Translations under genes and position numbers: made by a program
Notes under the pieces: model-generated
Databases searched by the model: none
Told to the model about the DNA's origin: nothing
The model's input: the letters and a program-made list of their open reading frames with translations, nothing else
Shown here: in pieces, positions 1-8,853 of the stretch
Layout: the number at the start of each line of letters is the position of its first letter
Position numbering within the stretch: the stretch's first letter is position 1
DNA from: Chloroflexota bacterium
Lineage (GTDB): Bacteria; Chloroflexota; Limnocylindria; Limnocylindrales; CSP1-4
NCBI GenBank assembly: GCA_021783095.1
Contig: JAJXUG010000042.1
Location: forward strand, 1 to 32,045
Length of the DNA stretch: 32,045 bases
Reading direction: 5' to 3'

Positions 1-9
1 TTGCGCGCC

Positions 10-91
10 CAGCACGAGCCTGGGTCGTAACCGGTGCGGCGTTGCGCCCAGGCTCGCGACAGCACGAGCCTGGGTCGTAACCGGTGCGGCG
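10..91. repeat. Tandem pair of 32-bp direct repeats at 50-bp period
   Basis: Positions 10-41 and 60-91 are identical (from CAGCACGAGCC to GGTGCGGCG). Between them, 47-56 (CCCAGGCTCG) is the reverse complement of 15-24 (CGAGCCTGGG), so the first copy can fold with the spacer into a 10-bp stem. The array may continue left of the window. No coding frame explains it. It could be the end of an intergenic repeat family or a tail of recombined repeats; two copies are too few for a CRISPR call. Confidence 0.85.
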
Positions 92-130
92 GGCCGTGCG
101 GCCGTCCGTCCCGGCTCTCCGGCTCCGCGG

Positions 131-154
131 CGCAGCGGCGTTGGCCGCGCTGCG
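131..154 (-). terminator. GC hairpin just after the NTF2-like gene
   Basis: CGCAGCG at 131-137 pairs with CGCTGCG at 148-154, with a 10-nt loop, immediately downstream of the minus-strand stop at 158. No T-tract follows, so this is a weak, position-based terminator call. Confidence 0.3.
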
Positions 155-157
155 GCG

Positions 158-541
158 TCAGCCGATCGTCGGGATGGCGTCGATGACGGCAAGCCGCCAC
201 GCGCGGTCAGTCCGACGCCACACGAGGGTCGTCGGCGAGACCTCGTAGCAGGGGGCGTCGTCGAGGTCGTAGACCTGGTGGAGGACGAACGTCTCGACCT
301 CGATGTCACCCCACCGCTCCACATGCACGTCGGTCGCCGTCGACTGGATGTCCGCGACGCGGCTGAGCTGGGCGCGGAGCGCGGCCCCGATGGCCTCGCG
401 GCCGCGAACCCAGCGGCGCGTCGTCTCGTCGACGAGCTGGGCGTCCTCCGCGAGGAGGTGCGCAATCGCGGTTTCGTCCTTGGCGTCGATCAGCCTGAGG
501 AATTCGGCGCCCATCGTGGGGGGCAGCGCCTCGACCGTCAT
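158..541 (-). CDS. SnoaL/NTF2-like (DUF4440-type) protein
   Basis: A 127-residue protein starting MTVEALPPTMGAEFLRLIDA. It has the pattern of the small cone-shaped NTF2-like fold: an N-terminal helix with a D-x-A-L/I-A-x-L-L-A-E-D-A run (residues about 18-34), then 'VRGREAIGAALRAQL', then beta strands with an E-T-F-V-L pattern and a terminal 'TLVWRRTDRAWRLAVIDAIP' strand pair typical of DUF4440/SnoaL-like proteins. Members bind or turn over small molecules, but the substrate cannot be read here. The start at 541 is chosen because AGGAG lies a few bases upstream on the minus strand; a longer in-frame reading to 655 has no such site and unlike composition. It is monocistronic as far as visible. 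Confidence 0.75.
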   Translation of the reverse strand: MTVEALPPTMGAEFLRLIDAKDETAIAHLLAEDAQLVDETTRRWVRGREAIGAALRAQLSRVADIQSTATDVHVERWGDIEVETFVLHQVYDLDDAPCYEVSPTTLVWRRTDRAWRLAVIDAIPTIG

Positions 542-663
542 GTCGGCACTCCTTCCGGTGTTGCGGCGCCCTCGATCGTGCGCGCTCGCCGTGTCGTTCC
601 CAAGGGCCGCGAGTGGCCTTTGGCGAGTGCCGTCGGGTTGCGGACCGCGCGGCAAGCGCGCCG

Positions 664-1356
664 TCAGTGCCCGAGCAGCGCCGGCAGCTCGTCGAGGCGG
701 CGGATCTCGTAGGTGGGGGCCGGCACGTCGCCCCGCCCATGGGCCCGGGGGTTGAACCAGCAGGTGTCGAGCCCGGCGGCCACGCCGCCCGCGATGTCGG
801 AGCTCAGGCTGTCGCCGATCACGAGGACGTCGCGCCGGTCCGGCCCGCCCATGCGCTCGAGCGCCACGGCGAAGAAGGCGGGATCGGGCTTGGCGGCACC
901 GATCTCCTCCGAGATGACCAGGTGCTCGACCACCCCGGCCAGCGGCGAGCGGGCGATGCGCGGCCGCTGCACGTCCGAGAGCCCGTTGGTGATGATCGCG
1001 ACACGGTGGTCCGCGCGCAGCGACTCGACCACCTCGAGGGCGCCGTCCGTGAGGTGCGCCTGCATCGCCAGCTGCCCGAGGTAGACCGCGCTGAACGCGA
1101 CCGGGTCCAGCGCGAGGCCCAGCTCAGCGAACAGCTCCTCGAACCGCACCACCCGAAGCCGGGCGGGCGTGACCCTCCCCTGCTCCAGGGCCCGCCAGGC
1201 GCGCGCGTTCACCACGCGGTAGGCGGCAAGCCAGCGATCGTCGAACGCCACGCCCTGCGCCTCGAAGGCCCCGCGGACGGCCTCGTTCTCGGCGCGCCCG
1301 TAGTCGAACAGGGTGTCGTCGGCGTCGAACAGGAGCCAGGGGTAGCGGATGGTCAC
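664..1356 (-). CDS. yjjG: HAD-superfamily hydrolase, YjjG-type pyrimidine nucleotidase
   Basis: A 230-residue protein from a GTG start. Motif I is LLFDADDTLFDY (Asp11 nucleophile, Asp13 acid/base). Motif II is IITNG, the motif III lysine is in AAKPDPAFF, and motif IV is VIGDSLSSDI. The helical cap after motif I ('ENEAVRGAFEAQGV...') and the total length match the YjjG family, which removes phosphate from non-canonical pyrimidine nucleotides (house-cleaning). The specific substrate is inferred from family resemblance; another small phosphate ester is possible. Its GTG overlaps the TGA of a 35-residue ORF upstream (GTGA, 4 bp), so the two are probably translationally coupled. Longer in-frame starts up to 1929 run across the cold-shock gene and are not credible. 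Confidence 0.85.
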   Translation of the reverse strand: MTIRYPWLLFDADDTLFDYGRAENEAVRGAFEAQGVAFDDRWLAAYRVVNARAWRALEQGRVTPARLRVVRFEELFAELGLALDPVAFSAVYLGQLAMQAHLTDGALEVVESLRADHRVAIITNGLSDVQRPRIARSPLAGVVEHLVISEEIGAAKPDPAFFAVALERMGGPDRRDVLVIGDSLSSDIAGGVAAGLDTCWFNPRAHGRGDVPAPTYEIRRLDELPALLGH

Positions 1357-1460
1357 GAGCCGATCAGCCCCCGCTCGTGGCACCGCGAGCGCTCGAGTCG
1401 CCGGATCAGCAGGAAGCCGGGGAGGCCAATGCCCAACCCGCTCAGCAGCCAGCGTCGCAT
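1353..1460 (-). CDS. 35-residue putative membrane peptide coupled to the HAD gene
   Basis: ATG at 1460 preceded by GAGGG about 5 nt upstream on the minus strand. The product starts MRRWLLSGLGIGLPGFLLIR, a positive N-terminus followed by one hydrophobic segment (about residues 4-19), then a short charged tail (RRLERSRCHERGLIGS). Its TGA (1353-1355) overlaps the GTG of the HAD hydrolase by 4 bp, the spacing expected of a real coupled pair. No family is recognised. It could be a small single-pass membrane protein or a leader ORF for the hydrolase. Confidence 0.5.
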   Translation of the reverse strand: MRRWLLSGLGIGLPGFLLIRRLERSRCHERGLIGS

Positions 1461-1637
1461 TGGACCCTCGTCGTCGCACCCGGCGCGAAAGCGCCTGCGC
1501 CTGATCATCGGTCGTGCCGAGGCCGGCGCGCAAGACGATCCCGCATGTGGCGGGCGCGCCGCCCGCGGAACCCGGCGACGGCTGCCTCGTGGATCGCGTC
1601 ACATTCCCCATGCGGTCCTGACTTCGAACATCCGTGC
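1461..1637. other. Intergenic region between divergent transcripts
   Basis: This separates the minus-strand small ORF/HAD pair from the plus-strand cold-shock transcript. I see no credible gene. It should hold both promoters, but I can only point to a -10-like element for the cold-shock side, just right of this interval. Confidence 0.4.
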
Positions 1638-1744
1638 TAAGGTTCAGGAACCGTCGCCTCTTGCGACGATCTCCGCGTGGTCGACCTTTTCGAACGGACC
1701 GTGCGTGCTGCCACCTCCTTGTTCGGGAAGTGTTGGAGGCCCAC
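1638..1744 (+). promoter_or_regulatory. Probable promoter and long 5' leader of the cold-shock gene
   Basis: TAAGGT at 1638-1643 resembles the TANGGT -10 elements seen elsewhere in the window. A start near 1650 would leave a leader of about 95 nt before the GTG at 1745. Long structured leaders that sense temperature are established for cspA-type mRNAs; that this one behaves so is inference. GGAGG at 1735-1739 is a good ribosome site with 5 nt spacing. No convincing -35 is visible. Confidence 0.35.
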
Positions 1745-1948
1745 GTGACCACCGGAATCATCAAGAAGGTCGTTGCCGAGCGCGGTTTCGGCTTCATCAC
1801 CGCTGACGATGAGAAGGAGTACTTCTTCCATCGCGGCGCCCTCGACGGCTCCCTCGAGTTCGAGCGCCTTGTTGGCGGCGAGCGGGTCGAGTTCGTCATC
1901 GAGCAGAACCCCAAGGGTCCGCGCGCCAACCGCGTGCACGCGGCCTGA
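1745..1948 (+). CDS. csp: Cold-shock domain protein (CspA family)
   Basis: A 67-residue single cold-shock domain. VTTGIIKKVVAERGFGFITA contains the strand 1 turn and an RNP1-like ERGFGFI motif; EYFFHRGAL is the RNP2-like strand. The end (VEFVIEQNPKGPRANRVHAA) matches the closing strand. These small OB-fold proteins bind single-stranded RNA/DNA and melt RNA structure. The usual Trp/Lys of strand 1 (K-W-F-N) is replaced by I-K-K-V-V, a divergent form. The GTG start is fixed by GGAGG 5 nt upstream. A hairpin follows the stop. Confidence 0.92.
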   Translation: MTTGIIKKVVAERGFGFITADDEKEYFFHRGALDGSLEFERLVGGERVEFVIEQNPKGPRANRVHAA

Positions 1949-1957
1949 GCCCGGTCT

Positions 1958-1978
1958 GGCGCGCCCCACCGGCGCGCC
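1958..1978 (+). terminator. Hairpin after the cold-shock gene
   Basis: GGCGCGCC (1958-1965), loop CCACC, GGCGCGCC (1971-1978): a perfect 8-bp stem 9 nt after the csp stop. There is no U-tract, so termination may be partial and the downstream glycosyltransferase operon could receive read-through. Confidence 0.5.
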
Positions 1979-1995
1979 TGCCAACCTGCTGCCCT

Positions 1996-2063
1996 GCGCG
2001 AGCCGCGGTCGTCGATCGCGTCTCGTCAGCGGCTCGCGCCACCCTCGCGATCGAATCGGAGAG
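1996..2063 (+). promoter_or_regulatory. Two interleaved inverted repeats (possible pseudoknot) ending at the GT ribosome site
   Basis: Stem A: 1996-2006 (GCGCGAGCCGC) with 2029-2039, 11 perfect base pairs. Stem B: 2012-2020 (TCGATCGCG) with 2046-2054, 9 perfect base pairs. The arms alternate A, B, A', B', which is the topology of an H-type pseudoknot, or of two mutually exclusive hairpins. B' ends 3 nt before GGAGAG (2058-2063), the only ribosome site of the following gene. The arms could also be DNA operators. High GC raises the chance background, so function is inference. Confidence 0.4.
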
Positions 2064-2067
2064 CGCC

Positions 2068-3228
2068 ATCGTCCGGACGGCCTTCGTCGCAACCTACCCG
2101 CCCCGCCGCTGCGGCATCGCCACCTTCACCGCCGACCTGGCTGCGGCCACGGGTGCGCGCACGATCGCTGCCCTCCACCCGGCCGGCGACGCGCTTGCCT
2201 ACCCGGCCGCGGTTCGCCACCTGATCCGCAAGGACGACCGGGCCGACTACGTCAGGACGGCCCGCGCCCTCAGCGCCTCGGTCGACGTCGTCTCGGTCCA
2301 GCACGAGTACGGCATCTGGGGTGGGGCTGACGGCGAGTACGTGCTCGACTTCGTCGCCGCCCTGCACATCCCGGCGATCGTCACCATGCACACCGTCCTG
2401 CGCTCCCCAACGCCACACCAGCGCTCCGTCCTGACGCGGCTTGCAGGTCTCGCCCAGGCGTCGGTCCTGATGTCGCACTCGGCGGCCGGCCTGCTCGTGC
2501 GCGACTACGGCGCGGACCCGGGGCGCATCCGCGTGATCCCCCACGGCGTGCCCGACCTCCCGCTCGTAAGCGCAGACGGGGTCAAGCCGGCGCTCGGCCT
2601 CGGGGGCCGCGACGTGATCCTGAGCTTCGGTCTGCTCGGCCCGGGCAAGGGCTACGAGCTCGCGATCGACGCCCTTCCGGCGGTCGTCGCGGCGCACCCG
2701 TCGGTCCTCTACGTGATCCTCGGGGCGACCCATCCCGACCTGATCGCGCGCGAGGGCGAGGCGTATCGCCATTCGCTCGTCGCCCAGGTCAAGCGGCTCG
2801 GGCTGCAGGGGCACGTCCAGTTCGTCGACAAGTTCGTGGACATGGCCGAGCTCACGCGCTGGCTCGAGGCCGCAGACGTCTTCGTTACCCCGTATCCCAA
2901 CCTCGCCCAGATCGCGTCGGGGACCCTGTCCTACGCCATGGGCGCCGGGCGAGCGATCGTCTCGACCCCCTACGTGTACGCCACCGAGCTCCTCGCCGAC
3001 GGGCGCGGCGTGCTGGTGCCGCCGGGATCCCCCGCCGCGTTCTCGGCGGCGCTGGCGACGCTCATCGCCGACCCGGCGCTGCGCGCCCGAATCGGCGCCC
3101 GGGCGTTCGCCTACAGCCGGCGAATGGTGTGGTCTGAGGTGGGCGCCCAGTACCAGAGCCTGTTCGCGCGGACCAACGCGGCAACCTCGCGGGTGCCATT
3201 CGCGATGGAGGTCGCAGCAGGTGCTTGA
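2068..3228 (+). CDS. GT4-type glycosyltransferase, apparently starting at ATC
   Basis: A 386-residue GT-B fold enzyme. The N-terminal hallmark of this group (FVATYPPRRCGIATFTADL) begins five codons after the proposed start, followed by 'VVSVQHEYGIWGG', 'IVTMHTVL' and a C-terminal nucleotide-sugar half with 'ILSFGLLGPGKGYELAIDAL' and 'QIASGTLSYAMGAGRAIVST'. Retaining GT4 enzymes use NDP-sugars; a GDP-mannose donor is suggested only by the GH130 neighbour. The frame is open well upstream but has no ATG, GTG or TTG before GTG 2341, which would delete about 91 conserved residues. ATC at 2068 lies 4 nt after GGAGAG (2058-2063), so initiation at ATC, or a sequence error of ATG, is the best reading. 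It overlaps the next gene by 8 nt. Confidence 0.8.
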   Translation: MVRTAFVATYPPRRCGIATFTADLAAATGARTIAALHPAGDALAYPAAVRHLIRKDDRADYVRTARALSASVDVVSVQHEYGIWGGADGEYVLDFVAALHIPAIVTMHTVLRSPTPHQRSVLTRLAGLAQASVLMSHSAAGLLVRDYGADPGRIRVIPHGVPDLPLVSADGVKPALGLGGRDVILSFGLLGPGKGYELAIDALPAVVAAHPSVLYVILGATHPDLIAREGEAYRHSLVAQVKRLGLQGHVQFVDKFVDMAELTRWLEAADVFVTPYPNLAQIASGTLSYAMGAGRAIVSTPYVYATELLADGRGVLVPPGSPAAFSAALATLIADPALRARIGARAFAYSRRMVWSEVGAQYQSLFARTNAATSRVPFAMEVAAGA

Positions 3229-4480
3229 GGCACGACAGCCCGAGGCTGGGGCGCCGGAGCCGTCCCGGCGTGCTCCCCTCCATCCGATCAGCCGCAGGCA
3301 CCTCGCTGCCCTGGCGGGCGAGTTCGGCATCCTCCAGCACGCGAACGGCTCGCAGGCCGACCCCGCCCACGGCTATTGCGTCGACGACGTGGCTCGGGCG
3401 CTCGAGGTCGACCTCCTGCACGCACGCGTCCTGCGCTGGGCCAGCGTGTCCCAGTCCGCATGGCGCAGCCTCCGCTACCTCGAGGATGCCTTCGACCCGG
3501 CCACCGGGCGCTTCGGCAACTTCCGGGCGATCGACGGAACCTGGAGCGCCGGCGCCGGATCCGACGACTCCACCGGCCGGGCGATGCTTGCGCTCGCCGC
3601 CGCCATCGCGGCCGCCCCGGAGCCCGAGATGGCGGAGCGTGCCGACGCCCTGTTCGACCGCGCCCTCCCCAAGGCCGCGCGGATGAGCTCCCCGCGCGCC
3701 CGCGCCGCCGTCGTCCTCGCCTGTCATGGGGCGCCAAACCCTGCCCGCAAGATCCTGATGCGGACGCTCGCGACAGACCTCCACGTGCTGTTCCGGAGCT
3801 ATGCGCGCCCCGGGTGGCCCTGGCCGGAGCATGAGCTGACGTACGAGAACGCGCTCCTGCCGCGGGCGATGATCGTGGCCGGAAATGCCCTGGGCGCCAC
3901 CACGATGTTGCGCATCGGCCTCCAGGTCCTCGACTGGCTCATCGACGTCCAGACGGCCGACGACGGGCACCTGTCGCTGGTCGGCAACGGCTGGTGGCCG
4001 CACGGCGGCGCCAAGTCCCAGTTCGACCAGCAGCCCATCGAGGCGACCTCGCTCCTGCTCGCGTGCGGGGCGGCCTTCGCCGCCACCGGCAAGCCCCTGT
4101 ACCGCGAGACGATGGAGCGCGCCTACGCCTGGTTCCTCGGCGAGAACGACCTCCGGGTCCGCATCGCCAGCCCACTCCGCGGCGCCAGCGGCGACGGCCT
4201 CACGCCCCGTGGGAGGAACACCAACGAGGGCGCGGAGTCCACGCTCATGTGGCTGACAGCGGCTGAGCACATCCGGGCGATCCGGGCGGTCGAGGCGGCG
4301 GCCACGGCTCCGGTCGTCGCGCTTCCCCCCGGTTCGCCGGGCGCCATCCCACTGGGTCCGGGCGCCAGGCGCCTGGTCGAACCGCGGACCGCCGCGGCTC
4401 GGGCCGCCGGCACCCTCCGCACCGGCGCGATCAAGGCATCGATGCAGCCCTCGATCCAGCCGTCAGAAGCCCAGCGGTGA
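3221..4480 (+). CDS. Six-hairpin (alpha/alpha-barrel) sugar-active protein of the GT4-GH130 cluster
   Basis: A 419-residue protein from GTG 3221 with GGAGG at 3207-3211. It is all-helical in pattern, with repeated aromatic/acidic motifs: 'HGYCVDDVARAL', 'AGSDDSTGRAMLAL', 'WPWPEHELTYENALLPRAM', 'GWWPHGG' and 'FDQQPIEATSLL'. These are the conserved sites of the six-hairpin glycosidase-like family that accompanies, or is fused to, GT4 enzymes beside GH130 genes. The family is often labelled glycosyltransferase because of those fusions; its reaction is not settled as far as I know. The last about 80 residues are Ala/Pro-rich and look disordered. It overlaps the GT by 8 nt and the GH130 gene by 4 nt, so the three are one operon and probably act on one mannoside. 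Confidence 0.8.
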   Translation: MLEARQPEAGAPEPSRRAPLHPISRRHLAALAGEFGILQHANGSQADPAHGYCVDDVARALEVDLLHARVLRWASVSQSAWRSLRYLEDAFDPATGRFGNFRAIDGTWSAGAGSDDSTGRAMLALAAAIAAAPEPEMAERADALFDRALPKAARMSSPRARAAVVLACHGAPNPARKILMRTLATDLHVLFRSYARPGWPWPEHELTYENALLPRAMIVAGNALGATTMLRIGLQVLDWLIDVQTADDGHLSLVGNGWWPHGGAKSQFDQQPIEATSLLLACGAAFAATGKPLYRETMERAYAWFLGENDLRVRIASPLRGASGDGLTPRGRNTNEGAESTLMWLTAAEHIRAIRAVEAAATAPVVALPPGSPGAIPLGPGARRLVEPRTAAARAAGTLRTGAIKASMQPSIQPSEAQR

Positions 4481-5427
4481 CCGTCCCGGAACCGCTGTTC
4501 GTCCGGTCCTCCGCCAACCCGATCCTCACCGCCGCTGACCTCCCCTACCCCGCCAACACCGTGTTCAACCCCGGCGCGACGCGGGTGGGCGACGAGACGG
4601 TCCTCCTGATCCGCGTCGAGGACCTGCGCGGCATCTCGCAGCTGCAGGTCGCGCGCAGCGCAGACGGCGAGCACGGCTGGCGGTTCGACCCTGAACCGCT
4701 CCTCCGCGCGGACGTGGACCGCGACCCCGAGGAGACCTGGGGCTGCGAGGACCCTCGCCTGACCTGGCTCCCCGAACGCGAGGAGTGGGCGATCGCCTAC
4801 ACGGCCTACAGCCGCCGCGGGCCGCTCGTCTCCCTGGCCACGACGCGCGACTTCCGGACCGTCCAACGCCTGGGCCCCGTGATGCCGCCCGAGGACAAGG
4901 ACGCCTCGCTCTTCCCGGTTGGGTTCGGGGGACGCTGGGCCATGATCCACCGCCCCTCGCCGCTCCGCGGCGGCGCCCACATGTGGCTCTCGTGGTCGCC
5001 GGACCTGCGCCACTGGGGCGACCACAAGCTCCTGCTCGAAGCCCGCGACGGCGCGTGGTGGGACGCCGGCAAGATCGGTTTGGGGCCGCCGCCCCTGGAG
5101 ACCGCTCAAGGCTGGCTCGTGATGTACCACGGGGTCCGGCAGACCTCCGACGGGCCGATCTACCGCGTCGGCCTGGCCCTCCTCGACCGGGACGACCCGG
5201 GCACCGTCCTGTGCCGCTGCCCGGAGTGGGTCTTCGCGCCCGAGGCGCCCTACGAGATCACCGGCGACGTCGGTCGCGTGGTGTTCCCGTGCGGCTGGGT
5301 GCTCGACGAGCCCAATGACCGCCTCTCGCTGTACTACGGGGCCGCGGACAGCGTGATCGGGCTGGCGACCGCCAGGTTCTCGGAGGTGATGGCCCGCGTG
5401 CTCGCCTCGCCCGTCCCGGCCTCCTGA
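4477..5427 (+). CDS. GH130 family mannoside phosphorylase/mannosidase
   Basis: A 316-residue five-bladed propeller enzyme. Signatures: 'NPILTAADLPYPANTVFNPG' (14-33), RVED (46-49), 'WGCEDPRLTW' (88-97, whose Asp92 sits where GH130 enzymes carry the catalytic acid), 'KDASLFP' (141-147), 'MIHRP' (156-160), 'LVMYHGV' (214-220), 'VVFPCG' (268-273) and 'YYGAAD' (286-291). GH130 enzymes phosphorolyse or hydrolyse beta-mannosides; beta-1,2-mannoside activity is plausible, but phosphorylase versus hydrolase cannot be decided from motifs I can read. There is no signal peptide, so it acts in the cytoplasm. GTGA overlap with the upstream gene indicates coupling. Together with the GT4 it may build and recycle a cytosolic or capped oligomannoside. 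Confidence 0.9.
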   Translation: MTVPEPLFVRSSANPILTAADLPYPANTVFNPGATRVGDETVLLIRVEDLRGISQLQVARSADGEHGWRFDPEPLLRADVDRDPEETWGCEDPRLTWLPEREEWAIAYTAYSRRGPLVSLATTRDFRTVQRLGPVMPPEDKDASLFPVGFGGRWAMIHRPSPLRGGAHMWLSWSPDLRHWGDHKLLLEARDGAWWDAGKIGLGPPPLETAQGWLVMYHGVRQTSDGPIYRVGLALLDRDDPGTVLCRCPEWVFAPEAPYEITGDVGRVVFPCGWVLDEPNDRLSLYYGAADSVIGLATARFSEVMARVLASPVPAS

Positions 5428-5632
5428 ACGCCGGCATGGACCGGGGGCTCGCCGGGGGGCTCGGCCCGACGCTGCCGCCCGCGATGTCCGCCATGCTCGC
5501 CCAGTCGACCGAGCGCCACCAGCGGATCACGGGCCATGCCGCGTACCCGGAGCCCGACTTCCCGCGAACGCACACGCGCACGGTCCAGCGCTCCGTGGTC
5601 ATCGATCGGGTAGCCGGGCTTGCCCTCGCACG
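5428..5632. other. Intergenic, no convincing gene
   Basis: An open frame of 66 codons starts at 5436 on the plus strand but lacks a ribosome site and has no family pattern. It reads like non-coding high-GC sequence between the GH130 stop and the next promoter. Confidence 0.4.
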
Positions 5633-5661
5633 CTGACACGAACGCCGTCTCCGGGTACGGT
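5633..5661 (+). promoter_or_regulatory. Sigma70-type promoter for the zinc-binding protein, near-leaderless
   Basis: -35 CTGACA (5633-5638), 17-nt spacer, -10 TACGGT (5656-5661). The ATG at 5670 lies 8 nt after the -10, so the transcript would start at or within a base or two of the start codon. An AGGGGG at 5662-5667 is only 2 nt from the ATG and would be at the 5' end of such an mRNA. Confidence 0.55.
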
Positions 5662-5669
5662 AGGGGGCG

Positions 5670-6050
5670 ATGAGTGACGACTTCGACGCCCGCCGCCGCG
5701 GCCTCCGGGTGGTTGGCGGGTCAGATGCCCGCGCGACGCGCGGCCGCACCGCGTACGTCTGCACCTGGTGCGCCCTCCGCTTCACAGGCCGGGCGGAGCT
5801 CGACGCCCACCGGATGACATCGGTCGAGTGCCGGGCCAACCAGAAGGTGTCGAGCCCGCTCCAGACCCGCTACGGCGATGCCGACATGGTCTGGACCCAG
5901 CCCGGCGAGGGCACCCTGCACCGTGTCCGCTCGCGGACGTGCCCGCACACGCACCCGCGGGCGCGCCTGGTGGATGCGGCGGGCGCCACGCTCGGCTACC
6001 AGTGCGGGTGGTGCTACAGCCTGCTCCCCGAGGACCTGCCCGCCGACTGA
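5670..6050 (+). CDS. Small hypothetical protein with three Cys/His zinc-binding clusters
   Basis: 126 residues, unrecognised family. Cluster 1: YVCTWCALRFTGRAELDAHR, a C2H2-finger-like pattern (Cys31, Cys34, His47, with Cys54 nearby). Cluster 2: Cys91, His93 and His95 in 'RTCPHTHPRA'. Cluster 3: Cys112 and Cys115 in 'YQCGWCYSLL'. Basic N-terminus (DARRRGLRVV). The layout suggests one or two structural zinc sites and perhaps nucleic-acid binding; the function is unknown. It stands alone with its own near-leaderless promoter, just upstream of the UvrA-like gene, but a separate -10 element precedes that gene, so co-transcription is not required. Confidence 0.75.
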   Translation: MSDDFDARRRGLRVVGGSDARATRGRTAYVCTWCALRFTGRAELDAHRMTSVECRANQKVSSPLQTRYGDADMVWTQPGEGTLHRVRSRTCPHTHPRARLVDAAGATLGYQCGWCYSLLPEDLPAD

Positions 6051-6207
6051 CACGTCGCCCGACGCCCGCGATCCGGCCCCCGCGAGTTGGCCCCGGGCGG
6101 CAGCTCTTCGAACGGCGGATTCAACCTGCGAGGTCACCGGCGGCGGCGACGTGGGCGTGCGGCGGGGTCGCCACACGCGACGGAGCGCGACGACCGCGCC
6201 ACGCTGT

Positions 6208-6213
6208 TACCGT
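6208..6213 (+). promoter_or_regulatory. -10 element for the UvrA-like gene (leaderless spacing)
   Basis: TACCGT ends 6 nt before the ATG at 6220, and no ribosome site is visible between them. No good -35 match is seen. It fits the leaderless pattern also seen at 9595-9600. Confidence 0.4.
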
Positions 6214-6219
6214 GACCCG

Positions 6220-8565
<2,346 letters not shown>

Positions 8566-8618
8566 CGGGGCCGGCGCGCCGCCGCGGGCTGCCGGCGCCC
8601 CGAGGACTCCCCCGCGGC

Positions 8619-8765
8619 GTGTGGATCCTCCAGACCCTGGCGGCGGTGTTCCTCGCCCTGCACGTGCGCCGGCTCGACGCCTGGGCCGTCGGGGTCGGCA
8701 GCGCGGTGGTGACCTACCTGCGGCGCGCCACCGAAGAGGAGGCCGAAGCCGCGACGGCCGCCTGA
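8619..8765 (+). CDS. 48-residue putative small membrane peptide
   Basis: GTG 8619 with GAGGA about 12 nt upstream. The product begins VWILQTLAAVFLALHVRRLD, then 'AWAVGVGSAVVTYLRRATEEE' and an Ala/Glu tail. It has two short hydrophobic stretches with Arg at their ends, amphipathic or membrane-associated in look. No family is recognised. It lies 53 nt after the UvrA-like stop and upstream of a hairpin, so it could ride on the same transcript. Composition is protein-like rather than the Arg/Pro-rich reading typical of shadow frames here, which is the main support. Confidence 0.4.
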   Translation: MWILQTLAAVFLALHVRRLDAWAVGVGSAVVTYLRRATEEEAEAATAA

Positions 8766-8783
8766 GTCCCGGCTCCTGGACCG

Positions 8784-8817
8784 CGATCGTCCACGCGACG
8801 CGCTGGCGTGTCGATCG
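8784..8817. terminator. Imperfect hairpin between convergent genes
   Basis: CGATCG (8784-8789) plus CACGC (8792-8796) pair with GCGTG (8806-8810) plus CGATCG (8812-8817), with a small bulge and a 9-nt loop. It lies between the plus-strand small ORF and the convergent VIT gene, so it could serve both directions. No T-tract. Confidence 0.4.
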
Positions 8818-8853
8818 AACCGGCCCATCGCAGGTCGGCGGCCCGCAGTCCTG

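Noticed and set aside
10..91. CRISPR array
   Set aside because: Only two repeats and an 18-nt spacer complementary to the repeat; no cas genes nearby.
613..1806. 397-codon plus-strand frame over the HAD gene
   Set aside because: Antisense of a gene with all four HAD motifs; no recognisable fold.
5436..5636. 66-codon ORF between the GH130 and zinc-protein genes
   Set aside because: No ribosome site, no pattern, and it overlaps the promoter used by the next gene.
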